Shown one piece after another: positions 45,307 to 55,067 of a stretch of DNA of 64,000 nucleotides (position 1 is the stretch's first letter; the number at the start of each line of letters is the position of its first letter). The notes under the pieces were generated by a model that worked only from the letters and a program-made list of their open reading frames with translations, made no database searches and was not told where the DNA came from. The stretch is taken from positions 1 through 64,000 of the forward strand of contig NZ_FNEL01000001.1 of the NCBI RefSeq assembly GCF_900100125.1, written 5' to 3'. A program made the translations under genes and the position numbers. This DNA is from Dolosicoccus paucivorans (lineage in GTDB: Bacteria; Bacillota; Bacilli; Lactobacillales; Aerococcaceae).

Positions 45307-46100
45307 AAGACTCTTTCAGCCGCTTATATTTAGGATTGGTATTAATAATTTTATATTTTCCATTAGTTTTTTTAGCGGTTTATTCTTTTAACCAAGCAGG
45401 AACGATGAATCAATTTGAAGGTTGGACGATGGAGCATTACATAAATCTGTTGGCCGATCAGCGGTTATGGTTGTTTGTTTTAAATACCTTTATTGTTGCT
45501 TTAATAGCAGCGACGATTGCGACAATCATCGGAACTTTTGGAGCAATTTATATTCATTATTTAAAAAAGAAAAACCATCAATCCATCCTTTTACAATTAA
45601 ACAATGTCCTTTTAGTGACACCAGATGTTTTAATGGGCGCAAGTTTTTTAGTGTTATTTTCGACTGTTATTCCTTTAACTTTAGGCTTTGGAACGGTAGT
45701 TTTAGCCCATATCGCTTTTAGTGTACCCATCGTTGTGTTAATCGTTTTGCCTCGCTTAAAAGAACTGCCCGATTCGTTAATTGATGCCGCCCTTGATTTA
45801 GGAGCCAGTTATCCTCAAGCCTTATGGCGCATTGTTCTTCCAAGTATTGCTAAAGGAATTAGAGCTGGCTTTTTTATGGCTCTTACTTATTCACTGGATG
45901 ATTTTGCGGTGACTTTCTTTGTGACAGGAAATGGCTTTAGTACGTTATCTGTGGAGATTTATTCTCGAGCAAGACAAGGGGTTAGTTTAGAAATTAATGC
46001 TTTAAGTACTTTAATTTTTTTAGTAACTTTATGCCTTGTTTTAGGCTATTATTTCCTTGAAACGAGTCGAATAAAAAGAAAGGAGGGCTTGATTAAATGA
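45303..46100 (+). CDS. potC: Spermidine/putrescine ABC transporter permease PotC
   Basis: 265 residues, six helices, EAA loop DAALDLGASYPQALWRIVLPSI. Start ATG 45303 follows AAAGGAGG by about 9 nt; upstream in-frame codons lie inside potB. Forms the channel with PotB. Confidence 0.94.
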   Translation: MKDSFSRLYLGLVLIILYFPLVFLAVYSFNQAGTMNQFEGWTMEHYINLLADQRLWLFVLNTFIVALIAATIATIIGTFGAIYIHYLKKKNHQSILLQLNNVLLVTPDVLMGASFLVLFSTVIPLTLGFGTVVLAHIAFSVPIVVLIVLPRLKELPDSLIDAALDLGASYPQALWRIVLPSIAKGIRAGFFMALTYSLDDFAVTFFVTGNGFSTLSVEIYSRARQGVSLEINALSTLIFLVTLCLVLGYYFLETSRIKRKEGLIK

Positions 46101-47167
46101 AACGTTTAATAGGAGCCTTTCTAGGTATATGCGCTTTAGTCGTCCTTTTAACATCAGCTAAGTACGTGTTGGAACATGGAAAGAAAGCCAGTGGTGAAGA
46201 TGTGGTGACTCTTTATAATTGGGGAGACTATATTGATCCGGATTTAATTACTCAATTTGAAGAAGAAACAGGCTACCAAATAGAGTATGAAACTTTTGAC
46301 TCTAATGAGGCAATGCTGGCTAAAATTGAACAAGTAGGCACTTCCTTTGATTTAGCTGTTCCTAGTGACTATATGATTGAGTTAATGATTCAAAAGGAGA
46401 TGTTACTTCCTTTAGATCATAAGAAAATTCAAGGCATGGAGCATTTAGATAAACGCTTTTTAGACTTACCCTTTGATCCGAATAATCGCTATTCAATTCC
46501 ATACTTTTGGGGAACTTTAGGTATTCTTGCTAACGAGCAATTGGTTGATGTGAGTCAACTTACTTCTTGGCAAGATTTATGGAAAGAAGAATTTAAAGAT
46601 AATTTGTTACTTTATGATGGAGCAAGAGAAGTGTTAGGATTTGCTCTTCAAGCAAAGAGGCGTAGTTTAAATGATCGTAATATCGCTCATTTAAAGGAAG
46701 CTCGAGATGATATTTGGCGTTTATTACCGAATGTGCGCGGGTTTGTTGCGGATGAAATTAAAATGTATATGGTCCAAGAAGAAGCTGCATTGGCAGTGAC
46801 CTTTTCCGGTGAAGCCAGTGCTGCGATGGAAGAAAGTGACTATTTAGTGTATATTATCCCCCAAGAAGGATCGAATATATGGTTTGATAATTTAGTTATC
46901 CCCAAAACAGCACGAAATTTAGAAGGGGTTTACGCTTTTATTAACTTCATGTTGCGACCCGAAGTGGCTGCTCAAAATTCAGAATACATTGGTTATTCTA
47001 CGCCTAATAAAGAAGCGTTGAATTATATTGATCCTGAGTTATTGAATAATCCAGCTTTTTATCCCGATGAAGCGGTCATAGAAGAGTTGGAGATGTATTT
47101 AAATTTAGGTCAAGAGATTCTTATTCAATATAATAATTTATATTTAGAAGCAAAAATGGGACGTTAA
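46097..47167 (+). CDS. potD: Spermidine/putrescine-binding protein PotD
   Basis: 356 residues, type-1 extracytoplasmic binding protein. N-terminal hydrophobic segment (about 5-22) without a clear lipobox, then VVTLYNWGDYIDPDL, the PotD opening motif. Overlaps potC by 4 nt; AAAGGAGGG upstream. Delivers polyamines to PotABC. Confidence 0.94.
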   Translation: MKRLIGAFLGICALVVLLTSAKYVLEHGKKASGEDVVTLYNWGDYIDPDLITQFEEETGYQIEYETFDSNEAMLAKIEQVGTSFDLAVPSDYMIELMIQKEMLLPLDHKKIQGMEHLDKRFLDLPFDPNNRYSIPYFWGTLGILANEQLVDVSQLTSWQDLWKEEFKDNLLLYDGAREVLGFALQAKRRSLNDRNIAHLKEARDDIWRLLPNVRGFVADEIKMYMVQEEAALAVTFSGEASAAMEESDYLVYIIPQEGSNIWFDNLVIPKTARNLEGVYAFINFMLRPEVAAQNSEYIGYSTPNKEALNYIDPELLNNPAFYPDEAVIEELEMYLNLGQEILIQYNNLYLEAKMGR

Positions 47168-47184
47168 AAGAGGAGGTATTATAG

Positions 47185-47577
47185 ATGATGCATACGCTTT
47201 ACCAATTGATTCGTTTTTCAATTGTTGGCGTGGTGGTAACGTTAGCCGACTTTATTGTCTTCACGCTCCTTATTAAAGGGTTACACGTTGAATATTTATG
47301 GGCGCAAGGCATTGCGTTTATCGCAGCGACGGTTTTAAATTATGTTTTAAGTATGCGCTACGTATTTAAAAGTAAATCCATCACTCATCGTGAAAAAATA
47401 AACGAATTACTAATCTTTTTCCTATTAAGTATTATCGGTGGCGGCTTAAATATGTTATTATTATATTTAAGTGTTGAAAAGATTCAATTATCCCTTTGGG
47501 TATCAAAAATACTCGTAACAGGAATTGTGATGCTATTTAACTTTATTTCCAGAAAACTAATTTTAGATCAATCATAA
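47185..47577 (+). CDS. GtrA-family membrane protein
   Basis: 130 residues, four hydrophobic helices, motif FSIVGVVVTLADFIVFTLL and NYVLSMRYVF typical of GtrA. Such proteins are thought to help flip lipid-linked sugars or assist cell-surface glycosylation. Co-directional with the following GT2 gene, its usual partner; AGGAGG site. Confidence 0.88.
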   Translation: MMHTLYQLIRFSIVGVVVTLADFIVFTLLIKGLHVEYLWAQGIAFIAATVLNYVLSMRYVFKSKSITHREKINELLIFFLLSIIGGGLNMLLLYLSVEKIQLSLWVSKILVTGIVMLFNFISRKLILDQS

Positions 47578-47598
47578 AAAGTAGAAAGGGCTAGGTGT

Positions 47599-48564
47599 AT
47601 GAACCATCAACCAATCTTAAGTATTGTTGTACCATGTCATAACGAAGAAGAAACACTTCATCCATTTTTAGATGAAGTATTGAAAATTAAGGATCAACTT
47701 GCCCAAGTGCAATTTGAAGTGTTATTTATTAATGATGGTTCAACAGACCGAACCCTAGAAGTAATGAAAGAATTACACGATCGCTATCCGCAACTGGTTT
47801 ATTATTTATCTTTTTCTAGAAACTTTGGTAAAGAAGCTGGGATTATCGCAGGTCTCGAGCATGTAAGCGGAGATTATGTGGCGATTATGGATGCAGACTT
47901 ACAAGATCCGCCTTCGATGTTAGTGGAGATGTATGAAGGAATTACTAAAGAAGGGTACGACGTGGTCGCTACTCGCCGAGTGGATCGTCAAGGAGAGCCA
48001 CCGATTCGTTCTTTTTTCGCGAATGCTTATTATAAGATTAATAACTTCATCTCTGATGTTCACTTAGAAGAAGGGGCCCGAGACTTTCGCTTAATGACCC
48101 GCCAAGTTGTGGACGCAGTGTTAGCTCTTCCAGAACGTAACCGCTTTTCAAAAGGAATTTTTAGTTGGGTTGGCTTTGACGTTAAGTATCTCGACTACGA
48201 AAATGTGGAACGGGTTGCAGGAGAGACTTCTTGGTCGTTCTTTTCCTTATTTAAGTATGCTTTAGAAGGTATTGTAAACTTTTCTGACTTCCCGCTAAAT
48301 TTAGCTTCTTGGGTGGGAATGATTACCTTCCTAGGTGCCATTATTTACGGAATTTACATTATTATTCATACGCTTACTTTCAAAACAAACCCACCTGGAT
48401 GGCCTACTTTAGCTGTATTGGTCGTTGGAATGGGAGGGTTACAGCTGTTTTGTTTGGGCATTGTCGGTAAATATATTGCCAAAATTTTCATTGAAGGAAA
48501 GCAACGTCCTCTTTATTTAACAAAAGAAGCTAAACTACCTTATAGAGAAAAAGAAAACGTGTAA
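47599..48564 (+). CDS. Polyisoprenyl-phosphate glycosyltransferase (GT2, GtrB/CsbB-like)
   Basis: 321 residues: GT-A catalytic domain (about 1-230; VPCHNEEETL, INDGSTDRTLE, and DADLQDPP with the metal-binding DxD) and two C-terminal transmembrane helices. Transfers a hexose from a nucleotide sugar to undecaprenyl phosphate for modifying surface polymers. Pairs with the GtrA-like gene; a third partner with many membrane helices is not adjacent. Confidence 0.92.
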   Translation: MNHQPILSIVVPCHNEEETLHPFLDEVLKIKDQLAQVQFEVLFINDGSTDRTLEVMKELHDRYPQLVYYLSFSRNFGKEAGIIAGLEHVSGDYVAIMDADLQDPPSMLVEMYEGITKEGYDVVATRRVDRQGEPPIRSFFANAYYKINNFISDVHLEEGARDFRLMTRQVVDAVLALPERNRFSKGIFSWVGFDVKYLDYENVERVAGETSWSFFSLFKYALEGIVNFSDFPLNLASWVGMITFLGAIIYGIYIIIHTLTFKTNPPGWPTLAVLVVGMGGLQLFCLGIVGKYIAKIFIEGKQRPLYLTKEAKLPYREKENV

Positions 48565-48594
48565 AGGCATGTCGCTTTTACACGTTTTTTTCAG
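48554..48594. terminator. Bidirectional terminator between the GT2 gene and menA
   Basis: AAAACGTGTAAA (48554-48565) with TTTACACGTTTT (48577-48588), T-run to 48591; the A-run before it gives a T-run on the other strand. It overlaps the end of the GT2 coding region. Confidence 0.8.
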
Positions 48595-48595
48595 T

Positions 48596-49497
48596 TTAAA
48601 AGAGAAGTCCGATCCCGAAGCCAATGACTTGTGCTAAGGAGGTGACAATTAAAATACGCACGGAACAAATAAAAGTTTTGGTTTTAACTTGTTGCTTTTG
48701 AAATATTCGGTGTTGTTTTAAAACAAAGGGAATCGTAAGTAACGTCAATGCGTAAGTCCAAGGAGCGATCTTTAGTAGAACACTTATGATAATCGCACCA
48801 TAAGCAATGAGATGATTCAAACCAAATAATTGAACCGCTCGTTTTTGACCAATATAAGAGACTAACGTATGTCGGTTGTTTAAAAGATCTTCTTCTAAAT
48901 CGCACGTATTATTCGCAAGCATCACATTGGCAATCCATAGGACTAAGGGCAAACTTAATATAAAAATAGATAAAACCGTGTTAGTTTTCCAAATAAAATA
49001 AGGATGAAGGTTGATACGAACAACTATTAAAGGAATCAAAAGCCCATGGATAGACCACTAGCGACTTCTCCTACGGGTAAGCTGTTTAAAGGACGCGGTC
49101 CCCAAGAATAAAAAATACCAATAGAAAAACTAAGTAATCCTAAGAAAAAAACGTCCCAACCAACATGCCAAGATAGAAATAGTCCCACTAAAAAAGAACT
49201 TGTTAAAAAGAAACGTAATAAATTTCTAATAAAGGGGAGGGGAATATTTTCACGACCAATAATATTGGTCATTTTTTTATAGTCATCTGTCGCATGAATA
49301 TTTGTATAGTCGCTATAGTTATTTAACGTATCCACCGCAAAGTTAAATAAAATCATCGCAATAAAAAATAAAAAGATTAAAAACCCATTGATTTGTTTGA
49401 AGTGATACCAACTAAAGCAAAGGCCTATTAAAAAAGGAAAAATACTAGCAGCTTTTGCTTTAGCTTCAATGAGTTCTAAAAAAACAGAAAGTTTCAT
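48596..49497 (-). pseudogene. menA: menA, prenyltransferase for menaquinone, frameshifted
   Basis: 1,4-Dihydroxy-2-naphthoate polyprenyltransferase (UbiA family, membrane), the step that joins the naphthoquinone ring to the isoprenoid tail. Start ATG 49497 (MKLSVFLELIEAKAKAAS) with AAAGGAG upstream. The first half (motif NNYSDYTN) runs to a premature TGA at 49036-49038; the rest (IPLIVVRIN ..., with NNTCDLEEDLLNNRHTL) continues in another frame. The break falls at a T4 run on the minus strand (plus 49038-49041); adding one T restores GFLIPLI. Loss of function is likely unless the base is a sequencing error or frameshifting occurs. Confidence 0.85.
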
Positions 49498-49530
49498 AGA
49501 AGTCTCCTTTACATATATATTATCTTGCTC

Positions 49531-49559
49531 TTTCATAGTAAACTAGATTCACTATGAAA
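49531..49559. promoter_or_regulatory. Inverted repeat between divergent menA and polyprenyl synthase genes
   Basis: TTTCATAGT (49531-49539) and ACTATGAAA (49551-49559), perfect 9-bp arms with an 11-nt centre, midway between the two divergent starts. Could be a shared operator or a hairpin; no T-run follows. No good promoter could be fixed around it. Confidence 0.35.
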
Positions 49560-49578
49560 AACAAGGAGGAAGATAGGA

Positions 49579-50566
49579 ATGTTTGAACTGTGGTCGCAGT
49601 TTCCTAATATTGCCGCTCAGCTTAAAGAGGTTCATACCTTAATGCAAGAGCGTTTAACAATGAAAAGTGGACCTTTACAAGCAATTTTAGACGAGTTGTT
49701 AGCTACTCGCGGTAAATTGTTACGTCCTGGGTTGTTCCTCTTGTTTTCTAATCTTAACACTTCTTCCAGTTTGAAAGCTAATAATGAATCTGAAATAAAA
49801 ATCGCTGCTTCTTTAGAACTGTTACATATGGCGACACTCGTTCACGATGATATTATTGATGATTCACCTCTTAGAAGAGGAAAGCAGACCGTTCAGTCAA
49901 AGTATGGTAAAGATATTGCTGTTTATACGGGAGACCTGCTTTTTACCGTCATGTTTGATTTAGTGGTCGAAGCTTTTAACGGGACACCTTATGTACAGCG
50001 AAACGTTAAAGTGATGCGTGAACTTTTAATTGGCGAACTTGACCAAATGACCCACCGCTATAATTTAAACGTCACAGTAGATGATTATCTATTCAACGCC
50101 CAACATAAAACAGCTGCTTTATTTCAATTAGCCTGTGAAGAAGGCGCTTATTTAGCTGGCTTAAATGAAACCCAAATTTATGACGCTTCTCAAGTAGGGC
50201 GCTATATGGGAATTGCTTTTTTCAAATATATGACGATATTTTGGACTACACAAGTAGCGAAGAGGTATTGAATAAGCCTGTTTTAGAAGATTTATCTCAA
50301 GGCGTTTATACGTTGCCTTTACTTTTAGCCCGCCAAGAGCACAAATCTTTATTTGATCCTTATTTACTCAAGAAAGATCAATTGACAGAACAAGAAGCAC
50401 AAGAAGTGAATCGCTATGTTTTAAAATACGAAGGAGTTAAAAAAGCTAACAAGTGGCAGAGCATTATACTCAAAAAGCATTGGATCATTTACACCAATTG
50501 CCTGATACGCCTACCCGCCAAGGTATTGAATCTATTATTTTATTATTATTAGAGCGCAAACAATAA
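49579..50566 (+). pseudogene. hepT: Polyprenyl (heptaprenyl-type) diphosphate synthase, two frameshifts
   Basis: Trans-prenyl synthase making the menaquinone side chain. First Asp-rich motif HDDIIDD is in the first segment (to 50271). At T6 (50217-50222) the frame changes: four Ts would give AFQIYDDILDY, which contains the second Asp motif. The second segment then shifts again near 50451-50452, where one missing A would restore a C-terminus reading AEHYTQKALDHL ... LLLLERKQ and ending at 50566. With two separate shifts the product would be truncated before the second Asp motif. Divergent from menA. Confidence 0.85.
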
Positions 50567-50613
50567 AATGTACTGTTCTTTTCTACTTACATTGAAAGGA
50601 ACAGTACATTTTT
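50566..50613. terminator. Bidirectional terminator between the prenyl synthase and metY
   Basis: AAATGTACTGTTC (50566-50578) with GAACAGTACATTT (50599-50611), T5 after it and A4 before it. Serves both converging units. Confidence 0.85.
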
Positions 50614-50634
50614 AATTAAGGAGGAATTGAAGGT

Positions 50635-51921
50635 TTATGACTCGATATTGTCGAGTGCTTGAGTTAAGTCGGCGATTAAATCTTCCACATTTTCTAAACC
50701 GATCGATAGACGGATTAAATCAGGTTTTACTCCGGCTGCTAATTGTTCTTCATCTGATAGTTGCGAGTGAGTTGTACTTGCCGGGTGAATGACTAAAGAT
50801 TTCGCATCAGCTACGTTAGCCACATTTTTAAAAAGAGTTAAATGGTTCGCAAAAGCTTCCCCTGCTTTACGTCCGCCAGCCGTTCCAAAGGAAAGAATAG
50901 CGCCCGCTCCGCGAGGAAAATATTTTTTAGCTAAATCATAATAAGGACTATCAGGTAGTTCTGGATAATCAACCCAACTTACTTTAGGATGATCTTTTAA
51001 AAATTGTGCAATTTTACGAGCATTTTCAACGTGGCGTTCGACGCGTAAACTTAACGTGGTTAGTCCTTGAATTTGTAAAAAGGCGTTAAAAGGGCTTAAA
51101 GTAGCGCCGGTATCACGTAACAATTGAGCTCGAATTTTAGTCGTAAAGGCTGCTTCCTTTAAGTCATTAAAAACTAGACCATTATAACTTTCATCAGGGG
51201 TTGTAAAGTCAGGGAACTTATCATTTTGAGCCCAGTCAAATTGACCATTTTCAATAACGACACCCCCTAACGAAGTTCCGTGGCCATCGATATATTTAGT
51301 CGTTGAATGAATGACAACATCCGCTCCGTGTTTAAGAGGTTGTAATAAATAGGGGGTCGCAAAGGTGCTGTCAACAAATAAAGGAATTCCGTGTTCATGG
51401 GCTTTATCGGCGGCTTTTTCGATATCAATTAAATTAAGGCCAGGGTTTCCAATGGATTCAATAAACACGGCCTTAGTGTTATCTTGAATCGCATTAGACC
51501 AAGAGTCGATATCGTCTGGATCGACAAAAGTCGTTGTAACACCTAATTTAGGTAACGTATTATTGAACAGTTGGTAAGTACCGCCGTAAAGTGTACTTGC
51601 AGCAATAATATGATCTCCCGAGTTACAAACGTTTAAAATAGAATAAGTAATGGCGGCCGTACCACTTGCTGTAGCTACAGCACTGGTTCCGCCTTCTAAA
51701 GCTGCTAAACGCTGTTCTAACACACTAACAGTTGGGTTTCCTAAGCGGGAATAAATAAACCCTTCATCCCTTAAAGCAAAGCGATCAGCTGCATGTTCAC
51801 AGTCATCGAATACGTAAGCTGCTGTTTGATAAATGGGCGTTGCACAAGTATTGGGCGCATTAGCAATTTCTCCAGCGTGAAGTTGTTGTGTTTCGAAATA
51901 TGGTGTAATATTTTTAGTCAT
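50635..51921 (-). CDS. metY: O-acetylhomoserine aminocarboxypropyltransferase (sulfhydrylase)
   Basis: 428 residues, PLP enzyme of the Cys/Met metabolism family: O-acetylhomoserine + sulfide to homocysteine (or with methanethiol to Met). PLP lysine in [13 protein letters not shown]; phosphate loop [10 protein letters not shown]-terminal [10 protein letters not shown]. Length fits MetY rather than the shorter MetB/MetC. Downstream of metA with a 20-bp gap, so under the same Met T-box. Confidence 0.93.
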   Translation of the reverse strand: MTKNITPYFETQQLHAGEIANAPNTCATPIYQTAAYVFDDCEHAADRFALRDEGFIYSRLGNPTVSVLEQRLAALEGGTSAVATASGTAAITYSILNVCNSGDHIIAASTLYGGTYQLFNNTLPKLGVTTTFVDPDDIDSWSNAIQDNTKAVFIESIGNPGLNLIDIEKAADKAHEHGIPLFVDSTFATPYLLQPLKHGADVVIHSTTKYIDGHGTSLGGVVIENGQFDWAQNDKFPDFTTPDESYNGLVFNDLKEAAFTTKIRAQLLRDTGATLSPFNAFLQIQGLTTLSLRVERHVENARKIAQFLKDHPKVSWVDYPELPDSPYYDLAKKYFPRGAGAILSFGTAGGRKAGEAFANHLTLFKNVANVADAKSLVIHPASTTHSQLSDEEQLAAGVKPDLIRLSIGLENVEDLIADLTQALDNIES

Positions 51922-51941
51922 GGTAATGTTCCTTTCTCTAT

Positions 51942-52871
51942 CTATAAATTAATCGGTAAAAGTTGGTCTAAATGATAAGGGGTATTTTGGTACACTTGGT
52001 TAATCCAATTGTTAAATAAAAGATGAGCGCTAGATGTCCACTGAGCAATAATTTCTTGCGTTGGATCATCATCTTTAAAGTAATTAACTGGTAATTGGGG
52101 GTTTTTATTTACTTGAGCGTCTCTTTCATATTCTTTTTTGAGTGTGTGACGATCATATTCTGCATGTCCTAACATATAAGTTTGCCGTCCGTCTCTTCGT
52201 GAGATAATCGAAGGGCCTGTTTCTTCTCCTGTGACTAAAACTTCTAGAAGAGAGTAGTCTTTTAATTTCTCTTCATCAATTCCTGTATAACGAGAATGAG
52301 GGATAGTAAAAGAGCTATCTAATCCTCTAAGGAGTCCTACCGGGCGATTTGTACAAATATGTTGACGAAAAACGCCAGTCAATTTAGTGTCATAAAGCAC
52401 TTTGTTAATATCATAATGATGATACAGTCCCGCTTGAGCGCCCCAACAAATATGCAAAGTGGCATATACGTTTGTTAAACTCCACTCGAGAATTTGCTCA
52501 ATTTCTTGCCAATAGTCCACTTCCTCAAAAGATAAATGTTCGACTGGTGCTCCTGTTACGATAAGGCCATCATAATATTGATCTTTAACTTCTTTAAAGG
52601 TTGTATAAAAATCACTCAAATGGGCTTTTGATGTGTTTTTAGCTTCATAACTATCAGTAGTCAAAAAGGTCACTTGAACTTGTAGTGGGGTATTACTCAA
52701 TAGTCTTGTTAATTGAGTTTCTGTTTCAACTTTAGTGGGCATTAAATTTAAAATAATTATCTTTAAAGGACGAATTTCTTGAACACTTGCCCGTTCTGGG
52801 CTCATCGCAAAAATTCCTTCGCGCTTTAAAGAATCGATGGCTGGCAAATCTTTAGGCAATAGAATAGGCAT
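51942..52871 (-). CDS. metA: Homoserine O-acetyltransferase/O-succinyltransferase MetA
   Basis: 309 residues; activates homoserine for Met synthesis. Catalytic Cys in [13 protein letters not shown], and His/Glu in the MLGHAEYD region. Many Firmicutes MetA enzymes use acetyl-CoA, which would match the MetY partner. Start ATG 52871 ([12 protein letters not shown]) has AAGGAG 8 nt upstream; an upstream start at 52898 overlaps the T-box tail. Confidence 0.94.
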   Translation of the reverse strand: MPILLPKDLPAIDSLKREGIFAMSPERASVQEIRPLKIIILNLMPTKVETETQLTRLLSNTPLQVQVTFLTTDSYEAKNTSKAHLSDFYTTFKEVKDQYYDGLIVTGAPVEHLSFEEVDYWQEIEQILEWSLTNVYATLHICWGAQAGLYHHYDINKVLYDTKLTGVFRQHICTNRPVGLLRGLDSSFTIPHSRYTGIDEEKLKDYSLLEVLVTGEETGPSIISRRDGRQTYMLGHAEYDRHTLKKEYERDAQVNKNPQLPVNYFKDDDPTQEIIAQWTSSAHLLFNNWINQVYQNTPYHLDQLLPINL

Positions 52872-52904
52872 TTTGTCACTCCTTATAAAATTCATCAATA
52901 AAAA

Positions 52905-53196
52905 AGTCCCTACAGAACCGATCGCTTAACAGCAATCATTATATTCTGTAGGGACGAGAATTATTTTTCACGTGGTACCACCCAAATTCGTATAGACAAG
53001 CTATACCTCAACAAGTACAAACATACTTTGGCTGTGATAACGTGTGCTCACACGGACTAGCTTTTTATTCCGCTAGCCAACTCCGAGGTCATTTTCAGAT
53101 CGTGCATGAATGCTTCTTTCCACCTAGTTCGAAGCTCTCTGGATTTCAATTCAGACTTACTTTCCTCATCTCAGTTGTTCATCGATGTTTCATTTG
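52905..53196 (-). promoter_or_regulatory. Methionine-specific T-box riboswitch
   Basis: Minus-strand leader before metA. T-box bulge TGGGTGGTACCACG at 52984-52971. Specifier region GAAAATGACC places codon AUG (Met) at 53092-53090, followed by CTCGGAG typical of Stem I. Terminator: GTCCCTACAGAA (52955-52944) with TTCTGTAGGGAC (52918-52907), then T6. Uncharged tRNA-Met binding should favour the antiterminator and turn on metA-metY. Confidence 0.92.
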
Positions 53197-53202
53197 ACTG
53201 TT

Positions 53203-53231
53203 AGTCTACTCTAATCATTTACTCATGTCAA
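53203..53231 (-). promoter_or_regulatory. Promoter of the metA-metY T-box leader
   Basis: Minus strand TTGACA (53231-53226), 17-nt spacer, TAGACT (53208-53203). Confidence 0.8.
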
Positions 53232-53261
53232 CCTCATTTTACAAAAATAGATACTTTAACT

Positions 53262-53293
53262 AAAAAATGTCCCTATTAAATAAATAGAGACAT
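53262..53293 (-). terminator. Terminator after cydC
   Basis: Minus strand ATGTCTCTATT (53293-53283) pairs with AATAGGGACAT (53277-53267), one G.U, followed by T6. Ends the cydABDC unit just upstream of the met promoter. Confidence 0.85.
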
Positions 53294-53298
53294 ATCAA

Positions 53299-55067
53299 TT
53301 ATTTTGTTAATGAATGAGTAGAATATCCGCGGTCAATGGCTAGTAGTTGTTGGTAATAAGCGTTTGTTTCTTCTAATTCTTCTGGAGACCCATCGATCAC
53401 AATCTGTCCTTCATCGATAAAAATAACTCGGTCCATCGCATGCACTCCTTGCAAGTGATGAGTGATCCAAATAATGGTTTTATTTTCTAATTCCTTAAAA
53501 AAGGTCGTGATTAACGCTTGTTCGGTTATGGGGTCTAAACCAACCGTTGGTTCGTCCAGTAAAATAATAGGAGGATCCTTAATTAATAAACGAGCTAAAG
53601 CTAAACGATGACGTTCGCCACCGGAAAATCGTAACCCAGCCTCATCTACCATCGTATTCAATTGCTCAGGTAATTGTTGAATCATTTCTTTTAAGCCGAC
53701 CCGTTCTAAAACACGCCAGGCTTCTTCTTCGCTAACTTCATCTTTAGCAATTTTCAAATTATCTAAAATGGTCATATTAAATAAATAAGGCTGTTGTTGA
53801 ATGACGCCAATGTAATCACTCATTGAATCCCCAAATTGATGAGTAGGGATATCATTTAAAGTAACCACCCCTTGAGTCGGCGTTAGGTCACCTCGTAGAA
53901 GGTGGGCTAATGTACTTTTTCCTGCGCCGCTTCGACCTAAAATCGCGATCTTTTGATGAGAAGGAATGGTTAAATTTAAATCCTTTAAGATGAAGCGGTC
54001 GGTTTGAGAGTAAGAAAAACTAACCTGCTGGACGTCAAATGTATATTGGTTACTGGCTAAATGAACGGCTAAATCTTGTTGAGATGCATCGGGGAGTTGA
54101 TTCAAACGCTCCACCGCATCAAAATGTTCGCTTGCTTCTTCAATCGCTTCAGGTAAGGAACTAAAAGCATCAATTAAAGGGAAAATACTTAAACAAAAAG
54201 CGGCAATCCAATTGGCAGGACCTCCATAGTTTCCAGGAAACTGTTGACTACTCCATAAAAGGGTGGCAACTAGGAGAAGACCCATCATTAATTGAAGTAA
54301 AAAGTCTTGCTTACGATGTTGTTTTTGAATCGATTTTTCAACGTGATGAAGGGCGGCTTCTTTTTCTTCATAACGATTGACAAAAACCTCACCGCGCTGG
54401 CTTGAAATCCAATCACCAGCACCTAAAACATTATCTGTTAGTTCATTGTAAAGTAAATGACGAGCTTGTTTTTGTTTTTCTAACCGAGCACCGTTAATAA
54501 GAAGGGCCCATAATGGAATCCCCACAAGGGTTCCGGCTAAAATAACTAAAACCGCTAAAGCAAACCAAAGATCAAAAAACCAAGTCCAATGATGATGGCG
54601 ATATATAATAAATAAGCAGTCACACTGGGAAAAAGTGTTCTTAAATAAAGGTTTTGAATATGGTTAATGTCATCAGCTAAAATACCTAAAATATCACCGG
54701 TACTTCGTTTATTTTTTAGAAAAATAGCGTCTTTTTCTAAAGCGTTGTAAAGTTTCAATCGGATTTTAGAAGTCATTTTAAAGACCCAGTTATGGCTAAC
54801 GAGTCGTTCAAAATATCTAAATAAAGGACGTCCTAATCCAAAGGCTCTTGTTAACACAATGGGAATATAAACGAGTAAAATGTTTTCCGGTCTATCAGCA
54901 GATTTGCTAATTAAATAACCTGAGTTAAACATTAAAGCGGTGGCGCTAAAAACAGTGAGAAATCCTAAAAGTAACGCTAAAAAGAGTGCTTTTTTGTAGT
55001 AAGTAAAAAAGGGTTTAACCCAAGTGTCTCTTTTAAATAATGCTTTATAATCATCTAAACGATTCAT
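53299..55067 (-). pseudogene. cydC: cydC, heterodimeric ABC exporter for cytochrome bd assembly, frameshifted
   Basis: CydC with CydD exports glutathione/cysteine-type thiols or heme-related substrates needed to assemble cytochrome bd. The membrane half (170 residues from ATG 55067) stops early at 54555; the rest of the membrane domain and the ATPase (Walker A GRSGAGKST, signature FSGGERHR, Walker B IILLDEPTVGLD) follow in another frame. The break is at a T6 run on the minus strand (plus 54574-54579): one extra T gives GFFDLWFALAV and joins the halves. Start overlaps cydD by 17 nt. Confidence 0.87.
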
